DNA from: Rhizobium ruizarguesonis | Lineage (GTDB): Bacteria; Pseudomonadota; Alphaproteobacteria; Rhizobiales; Rhizobiaceae | Length of the DNA stretch: 64,000 nt | Assembly: GCF_012349115.1 (NCBI RefSeq) | Contig: NZ_PQIG01000086.1 | Span: 1-64,000 of the forward strand | Direction: 5' to 3' | Part shown: positions 42,203 to 51,305 of the stretch, piece by piece | Layout: each line of letters begins with the position of its first letter | Position numbering within the stretch: position 1 is the first letter of the stretch | Made by a program: the position numbers and the translations under genes | The notes under the pieces: generated by a model | What the model was told of the DNA's origin: nothing | The model's input: the letters and a program-made list of their open reading frames with translations, nothing else | The model's database searches: none

Positions 42203-43420
42203 TTAGGCCGCCGATGATGAGCCCGCGGTTCTGACGCCGACGAGACTGGCGATGTCCGTGATGCCGCCGGAGGATTCGAAGTCGAAGATTTTTTGGGTCA
42301 CCAGGGCGGCGGCACCCCGGGCCCAGGAATTGTCCTCCCAGTCGGGCAAGAGGGGCGGGGCGGTTCGGAAGGTCCGGGCGGAAAGCGCTTCGCGCAGCGG
42401 CGTCAGGAAAGGGTCGCCGAGCGAGACGGCTTCGCCGCCGGCGACGATGACTTCGGGATCGGTAATGTTGACGAGATTGGCAAGGGCGGTGCCGAGGGCG
42501 CGGCCGGAATCGGCAACGAGGGCGAGGGCGGTGGCATCGCCTGATGCGAGCGCGCCCGACAATTCCGGCAGACCGAGTTCCTCGCGGCCGGTCGCCTCCC
42601 GCCAGCGCCGGAGCATCGAGATTTGGGAGTGATAGGCCATCAGACAGCCGCGCTTGCCGCATTCGCAGAGCCGGCCATTCTCCTCATAGAGAGTGTGGCC
42701 GAATTTGCCGGCAGCACCATTGGCGCCGCGATAGAGCTTGCCGTCGATGACAAGCGCGCAGCTGATGCCGACGCCGACGGCGAGAACGGCCATGTTACGA
42801 TGCTGGCGACCGAGCCCGAAGAGCTGCTGGGCAATGGCATAGGCGTTGGTGTCGTCTTCCAGCCAGACCGGGACATGGACGCGGCTGGCGACGAGCGAGG
42901 CGAGGGGGACATTGTCCCATTTGAATCGGTAGCTGCGCACGCAGGCCGTCTGTTCGTGGTTGATGACGCCCGGCATGGAGATGCCGATGCCGGCGAGCTT
43001 GGCGTCGGGCCGGCCGGCGAGCTTCACCAGTTCGGGAACGGTGCCCGCCAGCAGGTCGGCCACCTTATCCGGGTCATGGCCGTCGAGGCTTACCCGCATG
43101 GCGGCGACGGGGTTGGTGGCAAGGTCGGTCGCCACGCACTCTACCGAATCGACCATCAGCTTAAAGCCGACGGCAAGCGCGTGTTCGTAATTGATATCCA
43201 CCGGGATCGGGCGGCGGCCGGTGAGGCCGGGCACGGTCTTCCCTTCGATGACGATGCCTTCCTCCAGAAGGTCGGCGACGACGAAGGTGACGGCGGCCGG
43301 GCTCAAGCCGATGACGGTGGCGATGTCGGCACGACTCCTCGGCCCCTCCCGCCGCAGAAGGTTGAGGATGAGGCGTCGGTTCATGGCTCTCGCCGTGGTC
43401 TGGTCGCCTTTTAACTTCAC
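42203..43420 (-). CDS. ROK-family transcriptional repressor
   Basis: A 405-residue ROK regulator. The N-terminal winged helix-turn-helix spans about 8-70 (NRRLILNLLRREGPRSRADIATVIGLSPAAVTFVVADLLEEG). A sugar-kinase-like fold follows with GIGISMPGVIN, the sugar/ATP-site region ALVIDGKLYRGANGAAGKFGH and the zinc motif CECGKRGC. Members such as NagC, Mlc and XylR repress sugar genes and release DNA on binding a sugar. It is divergent from the ABC/GH42 operon, with an AT-rich inverted repeat 11 bp upstream of its start. It is very likely the operon's repressor. Confidence 0.9.
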   Translation of the reverse strand: MKLKGDQTTARAMNRRLILNLLRREGPRSRADIATVIGLSPAAVTFVVADLLEEGIVIEGKTVPGLTGRRPIPVDINYEHALAVGFKLMVDSVECVATDLATNPVAAMRVSLDGHDPDKVADLLAGTVPELVKLAGRPDAKLAGIGISMPGVINHEQTACVRSYRFKWDNVPLASLVASRVHVPVWLEDDTNAYAIAQQLFGLGRQHRNMAVLAVGVGISCALVIDGKLYRGANGAAGKFGHTLYEENGRLCECGKRGCLMAYHSQISMLRRWREATGREELGLPELSGALASGDATALALVADSGRALGTALANLVNITDPEVIVAGGEAVSLGDPFLTPLREALSARTFRTAPPLLPDWEDNSWARGAAALVTQKIFDFESSGGITDIASLVGVRTAGSSSAA

Positions 43421-43430
43421 GAGTCATTCC

Positions 43431-43447
43431 TTAATTTTGTAAATTAA
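43431..43447. promoter_or_regulatory. candidate ROK operator
   Basis: TTAATTTTGTAAATTAA: perfect 7-bp arms around TGT, in a GC-rich genome, 11 bp upstream of the ROK gene start. It resembles the AT-rich half-sites of NagC/Mlc/XylR operators (established pattern). Confidence 0.55.
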
Positions 43448-43615
43448 TTATTGCGAGCTGCTAAGATCTATGCATAAGTTCGGCCGCGGATCAACTCAGC
43501 CAAGCGGATTATCGCTGGAATCGCCGAGCGGATCGCAGCGTTGAATGCCTGGTCGGTCGTTTCATGGAGGAGGCGACGGTCGGGAGATGTTGATCGATCA
43601 ACTGGGAGGAATTCA

Positions 43616-44890
43616 ATGACATTTTTGAAGCAATTTCCATCGACCACCCGCAGACGCTTCCTGAAGGGCGCGGGGCTGGTTTCTGCCGCAGCGGCTACCG
43701 GCAGCTTTCCGATCCCGGCGATCGCGCAGGCCCAGGAGGTCACGATGATCTCGGCCGAAAACAATGGCGCTGCGCTCGAAGCGCTGAAGGCGATCGCCGC
43801 GAGCTTCAGCAAGGAAGCCGGCGTCAACGTCGTCATCAACAATATGGACCACGAGGCCCACAAGACGGCCATTCGCAACTATCTCGTCGCCGGCGCGCCT
43901 GACGTCTGCTCCTGGTTTTCGGGCAACCGCATGCGCGCCTTCGTCAAGCGCGGCCTGTTCGACGATATCTCCGACCTTTTCGAGAAAGAGAAATATAAGG
44001 ACGTGCTCGGCGCGACGGCAGGGGCCGTCACCGAAGACGGCAAGCAATACGGCCTTCCCACAGGCGGCACGCTCTGGGGCATGTTCTATCGCAAGGATGT
44101 GTTCGAGCAGCATGGCCTGACCGTGCCGAAGACGGCCGAAGAGTTCATGGCCTACGGCGACAAGTGCAAGGCCGCGGGCATCACGCCGGTCGCGATCGGC
44201 ACCAAGGAATTATGGCCGGCGGCCGGCTGGTTCGACCAGATGAACCTTCGCATCAACGGCCTCGACAAGCATATGGCGCTGATGAACGGCGAGATGAGCT
44301 ATCTCGATCCCTCGCTGACGGCGGTTTTCGACCAGTGGGAGGCAATGATTTCGAAGGGGTTCTTCACGGAGAATCACACGTCTTTCGGCTGGCAGGAGGC
44401 CGCGGCGCTCCTGGCGCAGAAGAAGGCCGGCATGATGAACCTCGGCGCTTTCCTGCGCTCGGCCTTCACCGCCGAAGATCTACCGCAGCTCTCCTATGCG
44501 ACCTTCCCGGTGCTCGATGCCAAGGTCGGCCACTTCGAGGAGTTCTCGGTCAATTCGATCCACATTCCCGCCAAGGCTAAGAACAAGCAGGGCGCGCGCG
44601 AATTCCTCGCCTACTTCTACAAGCCCGAGAATCTGGCGGCCTATCTGGAGCCGGGCGGCAACGTTCCGCCGCGCCACGACCTGCCGCCAAGCAAAGACCC
44701 GCTGGTCAACGTCGCTGTCGAGACGATGAAGACGGTGCAGGGCACGTCGCAATATTACGACCGCGACAGCGATCCCGATATGGCGCAGGCCGGCCTCGTC
44801 GGTTTCCAGGAGTTCATGGCCAAACCCGACCGGCGCAGGGCCATCCTGACGCGCCTCGAGGGCACGCGCAAGCGCATCTACAAGATCTAG
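43616..44890 (+). CDS. sugar ABC transporter substrate-binding protein
   Basis: A 424-residue extracellular solute-binding protein, family 1, for oligosaccharides. It has a Tat-type signal peptide (TTRRRFLKGAGLVSAAAATGSFPIPAIAQAQE), so it is exported folded. The mature part has VNVVINNMDHEAHKTAIRNYLVAGAPDVCSWFSGN (about 63-97), LPTGGTLWGMFYRKDVFEQHGL, and the closing GGNVPPRHDLPPSKDPL. GGGAGGA precedes the ATG; an earlier in-frame ATG would displace the RR motif. First gene of the operon: binding protein, two permeases, ATPase, beta-galactosidase. Confidence 0.9.
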   Translation: MTFLKQFPSTTRRRFLKGAGLVSAAAATGSFPIPAIAQAQEVTMISAENNGAALEALKAIAASFSKEAGVNVVINNMDHEAHKTAIRNYLVAGAPDVCSWFSGNRMRAFVKRGLFDDISDLFEKEKYKDVLGATAGAVTEDGKQYGLPTGGTLWGMFYRKDVFEQHGLTVPKTAEEFMAYGDKCKAAGITPVAIGTKELWPAAGWFDQMNLRINGLDKHMALMNGEMSYLDPSLTAVFDQWEAMISKGFFTENHTSFGWQEAAALLAQKKAGMMNLGAFLRSAFTAEDLPQLSYATFPVLDAKVGHFEEFSVNSIHIPAKAKNKQGAREFLAYFYKPENLAAYLEPGGNVPPRHDLPPSKDPLVNVAVETMKTVQGTSQYYDRDSDPDMAQAGLVGFQEFMAKPDRRRAILTRLEGTRKRIYKI

Positions 44891-44924
44891 CAGCTCTCCC
44901 AGGGGCGGCGGCGAACCGCTGCTT

Positions 44925-44959
44925 CCAAGGGGTGGAGGCTGTATGCCTCCACCCCTTGG
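44925..44959 (+). promoter_or_regulatory. intercistronic 15-bp-stem hairpin after the binding-protein gene
   Basis: CCAAGGGGTGGAGGC (44925-44939) pairs perfectly with 44945-44959 across TGTAT. It lies 35 bases after the stop of the binding protein and 65 before the first permease. By known precedent (malE-malF type), such hairpins stabilise or partly terminate the mRNA so that the binding protein is made in excess. Confidence 0.6.
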
Positions 44960-45023
44960 GGGAGGTGCGCCTCTGCTCCCGGAGCACGCATAAGTCTGCT
45001 CCTGTATTAATGAGGTTCTTGAG

Positions 45024-45908
45024 ATGTTGATGTTATGGCGCCGCCAGCGCTGGTGGCTCACCCCGACTTTACTCATCGCGCCGGCGATATTGCTGTTCTT
45101 CACCGTCATCCTGCTGTCGGCCGTCAGGAGCCTCTGGATCAGCCTGCACGACTGGGACGGCTTCGGCCCGATGGTGTGGATCGGCTTCGGCAATTACGTC
45201 GAACTCTACGACGACCCGCAATTCTACGTGTCGTTGAAGAACAACCTGATCTGGCTGGTGATGTTCATGGCGGCACCGCCGATCGGGCTCGCCATTGCGC
45301 TGCTGGTCAACCAGAAAATCCGCGGCATGCGCTTCCTGAAGTCGCTGTTCTTCATTCCGCTGGTGCTCGCCTCGGTGACGGTCGGCGTCGTCTTCACCTG
45401 GGTCTATACGCCGGAGTTCGGGTTGCTCGCGCTGATCTTCAGGGCATTCGGGGCGACGGCGCCGGCGGTTCTCTCCGACGAGCATTTCGTCACTTTCGCG
45501 ATCGTGATTGCAGCACTCTGGCCACAGATCACCTTCTGCATGGTGCTTTATCTCGCCGGCCTCAACAATTTGAGCGAAGAGCTGATCGGGGCAGGGCGCG
45601 TCGATGGGGCGAGGGGCTGGAACATGTTGTGGCACATCGTGCTGCCGCAGCTGACCCAGGTCACCTTCATCGCCATTGCCGTCACCGTCGTCGGGGCACT
45701 CAGGTCCTTCGACATGGTGTCGGTGATGACGAACGGCGGCCCTTTCGGTTCGTCCTCGGTTCTCGCTTACCAGATGTTCGAACAGTCGATCTTCTCCTAC
45801 CGCTTCGGTTACGGCGCGGCTATCGCCTCGGTGCTGTTCGTGATCATGGCCGCCTTCATCGTCTGGTACCTCAGCCGCATCATCCATACCGAAGAAAGGG
45901 GAGGCTGA
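45024..45908 (+). CDS. sugar ABC transporter permease (MalF-like)
   Basis: A 294-residue inner-membrane permease with six hydrophobic segments; the first is PTLLIAPAILLFFTVILLSAVRSLWI. The ABC-contact EAA loop reads ELIGAGRVDGARGWNMLWHIVLPQL (about 190-214). The length and MalF-type N-terminus (no long periplasmic insert) suit the CUT1 class. It follows the binding protein by 134 bp holding a hairpin and overlaps the next permease start (ATGA at 45908). Confidence 0.9.
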   Translation: MLMLWRRQRWWLTPTLLIAPAILLFFTVILLSAVRSLWISLHDWDGFGPMVWIGFGNYVELYDDPQFYVSLKNNLIWLVMFMAAPPIGLAIALLVNQKIRGMRFLKSLFFIPLVLASVTVGVVFTWVYTPEFGLLALIFRAFGATAPAVLSDEHFVTFAIVIAALWPQITFCMVLYLAGLNNLSEELIGAGRVDGARGWNMLWHIVLPQLTQVTFIAIAVTVVGALRSFDMVSVMTNGGPFGSSSVLAYQMFEQSIFSYRFGYGAAIASVLFVIMAAFIVWYLSRIIHTEERGG

Positions 45909-46759
45909 TGTATCCTCGTCCCATTCCCGATGCCGCCATCTGGCAGCGCCGCCTCTATGTGCTCGCCGTCGTCATCGTCCTTCTGCTCTGGCTCTGCCCG
46001 CTGTTTGCGATCATCCTCACCTCCTTCCGCTCGACCGAGGATGTCATGGGCGGCAATCTGTGGGGATGGCCGACCGGGATCGGCGTCATCGACAACTATA
46101 CTGATGTCTTCACGCAGACGCCGATGGCCCGCTACTTCCTCAACAGCCTGACGATCACCGTTCCCTCGGTGATCGGCGTGCTGGTGCTCTCCACGCTCGC
46201 CGGCTACGTGCTGTCGCGCTACCGCTTTCCCGGCAACATGCTGATCTTCGCGCTGTTCGTCGGCGGCAATTTCCTGCCGCACCAGATCATGATGATCCCG
46301 GTGCGCGACCTGATGGTCCGGCTCGACCTGATCGATACCACGGCGGCGCTGATCATCTTCCATGTGGCCTTCCAGACCGGCTTTGCGACGCTGTTCATGC
46401 GCAATTTCATCGCCGCACTGCCCGACGAGCTGTTCCAGGCGGCGCGCGCCGAGGGGGCGTCTCCCTTCCAGACGTTATGGCATGTGGCGATCCCGCTGGT
46501 GCGGCCGGCGCTTGCCGCACTCGCCATCCTCATCTTCACCTTCATCTGGAACGACTACTTCTGGGCCGTGGTGCTGACCGTCAGCGACTCCGTCAAGCCT
46601 GTGACTGCCGGCCTTGCCAATCTCCGCGGTGAATGGGTCTCGGCCTGGAACCTGATTTCCGCCGGGACCATCGTCGTCGCCGTGCCGCCCGTCGTCATGT
46701 TCTTCCTGATGCAACGGCACTTCATCGCCGGTCTGACGATGGGAGCGGTGAAGGGATGA
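45908..46759 (+). CDS. sugar ABC transporter permease (MalG-like)
   Basis: A 283-residue permease with six hydrophobic segments. It opens RRLYVLAVVIVLLLWLCPLFAIILTSFR, the MalG-type first helix. The EAA loop is ELFQAARAEGASPFQTLWHVAIPLVRP (about 175-201), and it ends MQRHFIAGLTMGAVKG, the usual CUT1 C-terminus. The start overlaps the previous stop by one base. It forms the heterodimeric channel with the MalF-like protein. Confidence 0.9.
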   Translation: MYPRPIPDAAIWQRRLYVLAVVIVLLLWLCPLFAIILTSFRSTEDVMGGNLWGWPTGIGVIDNYTDVFTQTPMARYFLNSLTITVPSVIGVLVLSTLAGYVLSRYRFPGNMLIFALFVGGNFLPHQIMMIPVRDLMVRLDLIDTTAALIIFHVAFQTGFATLFMRNFIAALPDELFQAARAEGASPFQTLWHVAIPLVRPALAALAILIFTFIWNDYFWAVVLTVSDSVKPVTAGLANLRGEWVSAWNLISAGTIVVAVPPVVMFFLMQRHFIAGLTMGAVKG

Positions 46760-46802
46760 GCAATCTCCTCTACCTCCATTCAACAGCAGAGAGCCAGGAC
46801 GC

Positions 46803-47948
46803 ATGACCAGTCTCGAACTCCGACAGATCAACAAGAACTACGGCGCCTATCACGCGCTGCGCGGCATCGATCTTTCCGTAGCGCAGGGCGAGTTCATCGT
46901 CATGGTCGGCCCCTCCGGCTGCGGCAAGTCCACGCTTTTGAAGTCGATCGCCGGCCTGGAGGAGATCTCCTCCGGACAGATCCTGATCAACGGCCGCGAC
47001 GTCAGCAAACAGGAGCCTGGGGACCGCGGCATCGCCATGGTGTTCCAGTCCTACGCGCTCTATCCGCATATGACGGTGGCGGAGAACATGGGCTTCGGTT
47101 TGCGCATGGCCAAGCGCCCGAAAGCAGAGATCGAGGCGGCCGTGGCGCGCGCCGCCAAGATCCTGAGGATCACCGATCAGCTGGAAAAGCGGCCGAAGCA
47201 GCTTTCCGGCGGTCAGCGGCAACGCGTGGCTATCGGCCGGGCAATCACCCGTTCGCCCGACGTCTTCCTGTTCGACGAGCCGCTGTCGAACCTCGATGCG
47301 GCACTTCGGACCCAGATGCGTGTCGAACTTAGCAGCCTGCACGCCGAGCTCGGCGCCACCATGGTCTATGTCACCCACGACCAGGTGGAGGCCATGACCA
47401 TGGCAAGCCGGATCGTCGTCTTGAACCAGGGGGTGATCGAGCAGGTCGGCTCGCCGCTCGAACTCTACCGCAACCCAGACAATCTCTTCGTCGCAGGCTT
47501 TCTCGGCGCCCCGCGGATGAACTTCCTGGGCGTTACCGTCGACGATGTTTCCGGCCGCAATGTCACGGTCTCCGCACCTGGCCTCGTGCCGGTGACGGTG
47601 GAACTGGCGGAGACGACGGTGCTGGCGAAGGGCGCCAGCCTGACTCTCGGTGTGAGGCCGGAAAACATATCGATGGTCGCCGACGGGGCGCAGGGCGGAG
47701 CGATCAACGGTCAGGTCCGGCTGGTCGAGCATCTCGGGCGCGAAACCATTCTCTATGTCGACGCTGGCAACCTGAGGACCATCGCCTCGGAAAGCGGCAC
47801 CGGCAACATCACGGTGCAGCTCAGCTACGTCGCGCCTTTTGCCACCGACCAGAACGTGGCGCTGAAGCTCGACGCCAGTGAACTCTATCTCTTTTCGTCC
47901 GACGGCGGACGCACGATCAGCACCCGCAAGACCATCCTCGACAGATAA
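46803..47948 (+). CDS. sugar ABC transporter ATPase (UgpC/MalK type)
   Basis: A 381-residue ATPase of the MalK/UgpC/MsmK family. It has Walker A GPSGCGKST (about 36-44), Q-loop region FQSYALYPHM, signature LSGGQRQRVAIGRA (about 135-148), Walker B VFLFDEPLSNLD and switch His in VTHDQVEAM. The C-terminal 130 residues form the OB/TOBE regulatory domain (GVRPENISMVADG). It powers import by the two permeases upstream. The gap is 43 bp from the permease and 17 bp to the GH42 gene. Confidence 0.93.
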   Translation: MTSLELRQINKNYGAYHALRGIDLSVAQGEFIVMVGPSGCGKSTLLKSIAGLEEISSGQILINGRDVSKQEPGDRGIAMVFQSYALYPHMTVAENMGFGLRMAKRPKAEIEAAVARAAKILRITDQLEKRPKQLSGGQRQRVAIGRAITRSPDVFLFDEPLSNLDAALRTQMRVELSSLHAELGATMVYVTHDQVEAMTMASRIVVLNQGVIEQVGSPLELYRNPDNLFVAGFLGAPRMNFLGVTVDDVSGRNVTVSAPGLVPVTVELAETTVLAKGASLTLGVRPENISMVADGAQGGAINGQVRLVEHLGRETILYVDAGNLRTIASESGTGNITVQLSYVAPFATDQNVALKLDASELYLFSSDGGRTISTRKTILDR

Positions 47949-47965
47949 ACACAGGAAAGACCACC

Positions 47966-50098
47966 GTGTCCGACAAGACCCTCTCCGTATGGAACCCCGT
48001 CAAGACCGACCGCTTTCTCGTCGGCGCGCCGCACTATCCCGAACATGTCGATGAAAGCTATTGGGAACGCGACGCCGAGCGCATGGCGAAGGCCGGCTTC
48101 AACGTGGTCAGAATGGCCGAATTCGCCTGGCATATTCTCGAGCCGAAGCTCGGCACCTTCGATTTCGATCTGTTCGACCGCGCCATCGCCATGCTCGGGC
48201 GCTACGGCATCGACACGATCATGTGCACGCCGACGGCAACGCCGCCGCGCTGGCTGACCGTGGCGCATCCAGAGATTCTGAGGGTCGACGGCAAGGGTCG
48301 GCCAATGAGCCATGGCTCGCGCCAGCATTGCGACACGGCAAGCCCGGTCTTTCGCGAGCACAGCCGGCGTATCACCAAAGCGATGGCCGAGCACTATCGC
48401 GACAATCCTTTTGTCGTCGGCTGGCAGACCGATAACGAGTTGAACACCAGCATGCCGGAGAGCTTTTCGAAGGCGACGCTCACCGAATTCCAGGCCTTTC
48501 TCGCCGGCAGATATGGCGAGATCGACAAGCTCAACACGGCGTGGGGCGGCGATTTCTGGGCGACGGCCTATGACAGCTTCGACCAGGTCGTGCTGCCGAT
48601 CGAGTTTGGCCCGACCTTCCCGAGCCCCGGCCACCTCCAGGATTATCATCGTTTCCTGGCCTTTTCGACGGCGCGCTTCCAGCACGACCAAGTGGAAATC
48701 CTGCGCGCCGTCCAACCCTCGTGGTTCGTCTTCCACAATCTCGGGGGCCTTAGGGATATCGACTTTCGCGGCCAGTTCACCACCGATCTCGATTTCGTCG
48801 GCTACGACATCTATCCGATGCTCTACGACGAGTTCCAACGGCTCGGAAACCACGCCAAGGTCCAGGCGCTGCACCTCGATATCTGCCGCGGTTTTTCCGG
48901 CAACTATATCGTTCCCGAGCAGCAATCGGGCTTCGGCAGTCAGCCGGGTTTCTGCACGCTGACGCCGGAGCCGGGCGAACTTCGTCGCATGGCGCTTTCC
49001 TCGGTCGCCCATGGCGCTGACGGGTTGATGTTCTTCCGCTGGCGCCCTGCGCATTTCGGCGCCGAGATCTATTGGATGGGCATCATCGACCACGACGACG
49101 TCGCCCGCCATCGCTATGACGAGGCGAAACGCTTCGCAACCGAGATGACCGCGCTAGCGCCCAAGATCCTCGGCACCTATGTGCGCATGGATGTCGGCAT
49201 TGCCGGATCCGACTTCGATAATCAGGAAGCTCACAAGACCTATCCGATCGGCCTGCCGAGCCCGCAGGACGATGCGATCCTGCTGCACCAATATTGCTAC
49301 GACCGCGGCATTGCCTGCGGCTTCATTCATCCCGAGGACGATCTTTCGAAGCTGAAGCTGCTCTATGTGCCCCACTGGGTGATGTGGAAGGACGAATGGA
49401 CCGAAAGGCTGAAATCCTTCGCCGAGCAGGGCGGCACCGTCGTCATCGGCGCGCGCACCGGTACCCGCGACGAAGACAACCACGTCATCCGCGAGACCGC
49501 TCCCGGCACGTCGCTGTCGCAGCTCACGGGCGTGCGCGTCGAGGATTTCGGCCGTCTCGCCGCCCCCGGCGCCAACGGGCTCTTCGACGTGATGGAACGT
49601 TCCGGCGGGCTTGTCATTCCACCGAACAAGCCGGCGGAATCGCACCGGCGTGAGCGCCGCTTCAAGATCGGCAACCGCGAACTGGTCGGCGGTTATTTCT
49701 ATGAAAACCTGGCGATCGCAAGCGATGTCGACGTGGTCGCGGCCTGGTCCAACCGCTATGCCGAGGGCCAGCCGATGGCGACGTCGCGCAAATTCGGCAA
49801 GGGGCAGGTGGTCTATGTCGGCACCTATCTCACCCCGGATCTGACGGCAGCGCTTGCCGAGCGGCTGTTTGCACCCGTCGGCATCGAGCCGCTGATCGGA
49901 GAGCTTCCCGAGGGCGTCGAGGTGACCATGCGGATGAACGACGAGCGCCGGCTGCTGTTCATCCAGAACTACACCGACCAGCCGGCCGCCATCGGCGGCG
50001 TTCCCGCTGGCCGCGACCTTCTCGATGACGAAAAGGCGGTTGCCGGCAGGCTCGATCTCGAAGGCTACGACTGCGCGATCATCGAGCTTGCGGAGTGA
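47966..50098 (+). CDS. GH42 beta-galactosidase
   Basis: A 710-residue glycoside hydrolase of family 42. The barrel starts GAPHYPEHVDESYWERDAERMAKAGFNVVRMAEFAWHILEP. The acid/base Glu is in VGWQTDNELNT (about 155, NE pair), and the nucleophile Glu lies in FFRWRPAHFGAEIYWMGIIDHD (about 370). Trimerisation and C-terminal beta domains follow. It has no signal peptide, so it cleaves imported beta-galactosides in the cytoplasm. The GTG start is preceded by CAGGAAAG. Last gene of the ROK-controlled operon; the set parallels the lacEFGZK operon of Agrobacterium radiobacter with another gene order. The 382-bp gap after it (50099-50480) holds only a terminator for the next gene. Confidence 0.9.
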   Translation: MSDKTLSVWNPVKTDRFLVGAPHYPEHVDESYWERDAERMAKAGFNVVRMAEFAWHILEPKLGTFDFDLFDRAIAMLGRYGIDTIMCTPTATPPRWLTVAHPEILRVDGKGRPMSHGSRQHCDTASPVFREHSRRITKAMAEHYRDNPFVVGWQTDNELNTSMPESFSKATLTEFQAFLAGRYGEIDKLNTAWGGDFWATAYDSFDQVVLPIEFGPTFPSPGHLQDYHRFLAFSTARFQHDQVEILRAVQPSWFVFHNLGGLRDIDFRGQFTTDLDFVGYDIYPMLYDEFQRLGNHAKVQALHLDICRGFSGNYIVPEQQSGFGSQPGFCTLTPEPGELRRMALSSVAHGADGLMFFRWRPAHFGAEIYWMGIIDHDDVARHRYDEAKRFATEMTALAPKILGTYVRMDVGIAGSDFDNQEAHKTYPIGLPSPQDDAILLHQYCYDRGIACGFIHPEDDLSKLKLLYVPHWVMWKDEWTERLKSFAEQGGTVVIGARTGTRDEDNHVIRETAPGTSLSQLTGVRVEDFGRLAAPGANGLFDVMERSGGLVIPPNKPAESHRRERRFKIGNRELVGGYFYENLAIASDVDVVAAWSNRYAEGQPMATSRKFGKGQVVYVGTYLTPDLTAALAERLFAPVGIEPLIGELPEGVEVTMRMNDERRLLFIQNYTDQPAAIGGVPAGRDLLDDEKAVAGRLDLEGYDCAIIELAE

Positions 50099-50377
50099 CG
50101 CGGCTTTCACGTGCAAGGCAGGGGCCGCAGACCGGCCTCTGTCCGATCAAGGCGGGTTCGCGAACGATCGATGGTTTTCAATGCGGCGACACCGTTGTCC
50201 GCAAACGGGATCGGTCGATGGCTACGATCTGGTCGGGACGTCGACAAACATGACTGCCGACGTGAAACGAATTCGGCACGCTCGAAGGCTCATCACGACA
50301 CAGGGACTTTGAGGTGGTGGGTGATCGACCGACATCTTGGAGCAATTCGAGCAAAGGGTTCTGCGTCTGAAATTGAT

Positions 50378-50421
50378 AAAAAAAGAGCATCTCCGTACTC
50401 AAACAAAACGGAAATGCTCTT
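50378..50421 (-). terminator. rho-independent terminator of the Gly-rich protein gene
   Basis: On the minus strand AAGAGCATTTCCG pairs with CGGAGATGCTCTT (one mismatch), and the stem runs into a seven-T tract, the classical form. It is about 60 bases past the stop of the Gly-rich gene. Confidence 0.75.
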
Positions 50422-50480
50422 CGTAGTTTAGTGCGGAGCCATACTTGTCGGCTCCACACCGCTCGCAACTGATTTATCGG

Positions 50481-51113
50481 TTATTCGTCTGATGTCGCCG
50501 GCGCAGCGTCCTCCAGAGAGGTACGGATTTGATCGATCTTCCCGTTTGCGTCGCCAACCCCCAAGATGGTTTTGGCTTCATCCAAAACCGCCGGGCTGAC
50601 TTCACCGGTTTTCGTCGCTGAAGCCAATGCGTCCTCCAGCGCCTGATCCCCCAACAGAGGGTCATCAGCCGCGGGCTCGATTCCATTGTCGAGTTCATAC
50701 TGGGCATAAGCCACGGCATAGGCCGCGATGGCCGTCATGCGTGGGTCCGACGTATGCATCAACGCCTTGTAGTTTCGCTTCAAGGAGTTCAGGCCCGCAA
50801 GTTGCGCCGACAGGTTCTTTTCTTTGGTCTCGTCTGCCTTAACGGACTTGGACTTGCTTGCCGCCTCGGTGGACTTGCCTTTCACGCCTTGAGATTTGGA
50901 GTTGCCATGGGTTGAACCGCTACCCTGGCTGCTGCCATGGTTGCCGCTGTTTCCACTGCCGCCGCCGTGACCGCCGCCATTGCCCCCACCGTTGCCGCCA
51001 CCGTTTCCACCGCTCTTTGCCTGTGCGGTCATGTCGATTCCGGCAATCGTTGCCGGGCTTGCTGCAAGAGCCAGCGAAAGCGCGGCCAGGGACGCTAAGG
51101 TTGCTATCCGCAT
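50481..51113 (-). CDS. secreted glycine-rich protein, unknown function
   Basis: A 210-residue exported protein with a signal peptide (about 1-32, RIATLASLAALSLALAASPATIAG). A low-complexity Gly/Asn/Ser/His stretch follows (GGNGGGNGGGNGGGHGGG and onward), then a Lys/Ser-rich linker, then a folded-looking domain of about 110 residues (NLSAQLAGLNSLKRNYKALMHTSDPRM to QIRTSLEDA). CGGAGG before 51113 supports the start. Gly-rich linker plus small domain suggests a surface or periplasmic role. No family name recognised. A strong terminator follows. Confidence 0.72.
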   Translation of the reverse strand: MRIATLASLAALSLALAASPATIAGIDMTAQAKSGGNGGGNGGGNGGGHGGGSGNSGNHGSSQGSGSTHGNSKSQGVKGKSTEAASKSKSVKADETKEKNLSAQLAGLNSLKRNYKALMHTSDPRMTAIAAYAVAYAQYELDNGIEPAADDPLLGDQALEDALASATKTGEVSPAVLDEAKTILGVGDANGKIDQIRTSLEDAAPATSDE

Positions 51114-51305
51114 TGTTTTCCTCCGAGTCGGATCAAGCGCCATGCAGATACACGGCTTGAACAGATACGAGAGGTTAGACGGTGATCGCGCGTTGCACAT
51201 CGGACCGAGGTCCGATGCCGGCCCCGGCAATGGTCTTAGATGGCCTGAAATGCTTAACGATTCCTTCTTAGCCCAGAGAGGCCATCGGTTTGAGCTCATT
51301 GCTGC

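Noticed and set aside
45035..46759. Single 574-codon frame as one fused permease
   Set aside because: Its first 290 codons are out of frame with the MalF-like protein and read as Arg-rich noise; the true second permease starts at 45908.
50099..50480. Short plus-strand frames after the GH42 gene
   Set aside because: No ribosome-binding site, no motif, and they cross a strong minus-strand terminator.
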